7,505 bases of DNA, taken from Clostridia bacterium. Lineage in GTDB: Bacteria; Bacillota; Clostridia; Christensenellales; Aristaeellaceae. The DNA is taken from contig JAFZRB010000360.1 of assembly GCA_017620115.1 (NCBI GenBank), positions 1 through 7,505 of the forward strand, read 5' to 3'. Position 1 is the first letter of the stretch; each line of letters opens with the position of its first letter. Under the pieces are notes generated by a model, which worked only from the letters and a program-made list of their open reading frames with translations, did no database searches and was not told the DNA's origin. The position numbers were made by a program, and so were the translations under genes. Below, piece after piece: positions 6,762-7,505 of this stretch.

Positions 6762-7505
6762 CTATTCCGGCGCGTCCGAACGCGTCTCCGTCGCGCCGGC
6801 CGCGCTTCCGGCTTCCGGTTCGTCGCGCAGCCTGACGCGCCTCGCGGCCTCGCGGCGGCGATCATCCGTCATGGCGGCATAATGCCGTCTCGTCGTGTTG
6901 ACGTCGCTGTGGCCGAGCACATCGGCCACGAGATAGATATCGCCGGTCTCATGATAGAGATTCGTGCCGAATGTGCTGCGCAGCTTATGCGGGCTGATTC
7001 GCTTCTTGAGCGGCGCGACGAGCAGCGCATACTTTTTGACCAGGTTTTCAACTGAGCGCACGTTCATACGCTTCTTCTGCATGGACAAAAAGAACGCCTG
7101 TTCGTGACCGGGAAGCGCCTCGATGGTTTTGCGCAGGGCCATATACGCCTTGAGCGCGCCAGCCACTTCTTCGGGGAAATAGAGGATGACCTGCGCGCCG
7201 CCTTTTCGGGTAACAAGAAAGCTGTTTTGAGAAAAGTCAATGTCGTCTATATCGATGCCGACGCATTCGCTTACGCGGATACCGGTGCCCAAAAACAGTG
7301 AAATGATCGCAAGATCGCGCGTTTTCGTAAGATCATGCCACTTTTTTTGTCCGTCTGACAGCGCGGAACCCGATTCGACTTCGTCGAGCATGCGCACAAC
7401 CTCGTCGATTTCCAGGCGCAATATGGGCTTTTCATGCAGCTTCGGCAGGTCGATCAGCTGCGCGACGTTGCTGTTTACACGATTATTCTTAAATAAGAAT
7501 TTAAA
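6762..7505 (-). CDS. Tyrosine recombinase/integrase, N-terminus outside window
   Basis: DNA strand-exchange enzyme of the XerC/D-like phage-integrase family; 247 residues are visible and the frame stays open to the right edge. The complete catalytic set is present: Arg in GTGIRVSE (codon 7277-7275), Lys in TRKGG (7205-7203), His-x-x-Arg in SPHKLRSTF (6989-6978), His in LGHSDVNTT (6911-6909) and the nucleophile Tyr in RRHYAAM (6881-6879). Upstream of a possible TTG at 7421 the frame continues through FKFLFKNN and IDLPKLHEKP, the usual link from the SAM-like DNA-binding domain to the catalytic domain, so TTG 7421 is not the real start. After the Tyr there is a charged tail of about 38 residues. 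It converges on the thioesterase gene with 27 bases between. It may be a cell-chromosome recombinase or an element integrase; the window cannot decide. Confidence 0.93.
   Translation of the reverse strand, partial: FKFLFKNNRVNSNVAQLIDLPKLHEKPILRLEIDEVVRMLDEVESGSALSDGQKKWHDLTKTRDLAIISLFLGTGIRVSECVGIDIDDIDFSQNSFLVTRKGGAQVILYFPEEVAGALKAYMALRKTIEALPGHEQAFFLSMQKKRMNVRSVENLVKKYALLVAPLKKRISPHKLRSTFGTNLYHETGDIYLVADVLGHSDVNTTRRHYAAMTDDRRREAARRVRLRDEPEAGSAAGATETRSDAPE
6767..6799. repeat. GC-rich 8-base inverted repeat at the recombinase 3' end
   Basis: CCGGCGCG (6767-6774) and CGCGCCGG (6792-6799) are perfect arms around a 17-base loop. It lies inside the last codons of the recombinase and 33 bases past the thioesterase stop. 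A rightward transcript would form a strong hairpin here, but no T-run follows, so it could slow or end transcription only by a non-standard route. Confidence 0.35.
7485..7500. repeat. AT-rich palindrome inside the recombinase frame
   Basis: ATTCTTA (7485-7491) and TAAGAAT (7494-7500) are perfect 7-base arms around a 2-base centre. It falls in the codons for FLFKNN of the recombinase, in a stretch clearly richer in A+T than the rest of the window. It may be only a result of Lys/Asn/Phe codons. Confidence 0.3.

Noticed and set aside
6762..7421. Complete 219-residue recombinase starting at TTG 7421
   Set aside because: The frame continues upstream without a stop to the window edge and encodes the expected interdomain linker, so the gene is partial rather than starting at this TTG.
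1..7505. CRISPR arrays, tRNA or rRNA genes, insertion-sequence ends
   Set aside because: No regularly spaced repeats, cloverleaf-like segments, rRNA-like stretches or transposase motifs were seen on either strand by reading.

Overview
The window looks like a sugar-catabolism island from a GC-rich Bacillota, probably a gut Clostridia lineage. That placement is inference. It rests on strong GGAGG-type ribosome binding sites, sigma-A-like promoters, one clear GTG start, and protein styles (VMGGAIF thioesterase, intracellular GH35 with a GATase-like domain, paired Gfo/Idh/MocA dehydrogenases) that I associate with that group. Base composition was judged by eye, not counted.

Layout. Two gene sets diverge from a regulatory gap at about 3865-4107. 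The leftward set is a Gfo/Idh/MocA oxidoreductase (3864-2716), then 43 bases later a GH35-type beta-galactosidase-like hydrolase (2672-564). After a 180-base gap with its own extended -10 promoter comes a second Gfo/Idh/MocA oxidoreductase, cut by the left edge (383-1). The rightward set is a TIM-barrel sugar isomerase/epimerase-like protein (4108-5010) overlapping by 4 bases a uroporphyrinogen-decarboxylase-like protein of unknown function (5007-6251). A PaaI-type hotdog thioesterase follows (6336-6734). Converging on it from the right is a tyrosine recombinase (6762 to the right edge) whose catalytic domain is complete and whose N-terminus lies outside the window.

How the genes may work together. 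Gfo/Idh/MocA dehydrogenases paired with an AP-endonuclease-2-fold TIM barrel recall the E. coli YcjS/YcjR logic, where a glycoside is oxidised to a 3-keto sugar and then epimerised. They also recall C-glycoside cleavage systems such as DgpA/DgpBC. The GH35 enzyme would release or trim the sugar in the cytoplasm. The URO-D-like protein has no assigned reaction. It is translationally coupled to the TIM barrel and carries His-Cys and Cys-Cys patches that could bind metal, which makes it the most open question here. No transporter or regulator gene is visible; both would be expected outside the window.

The long open frames antisense to the GH35 and URO-D-like genes are composition artefacts and are not annotated.
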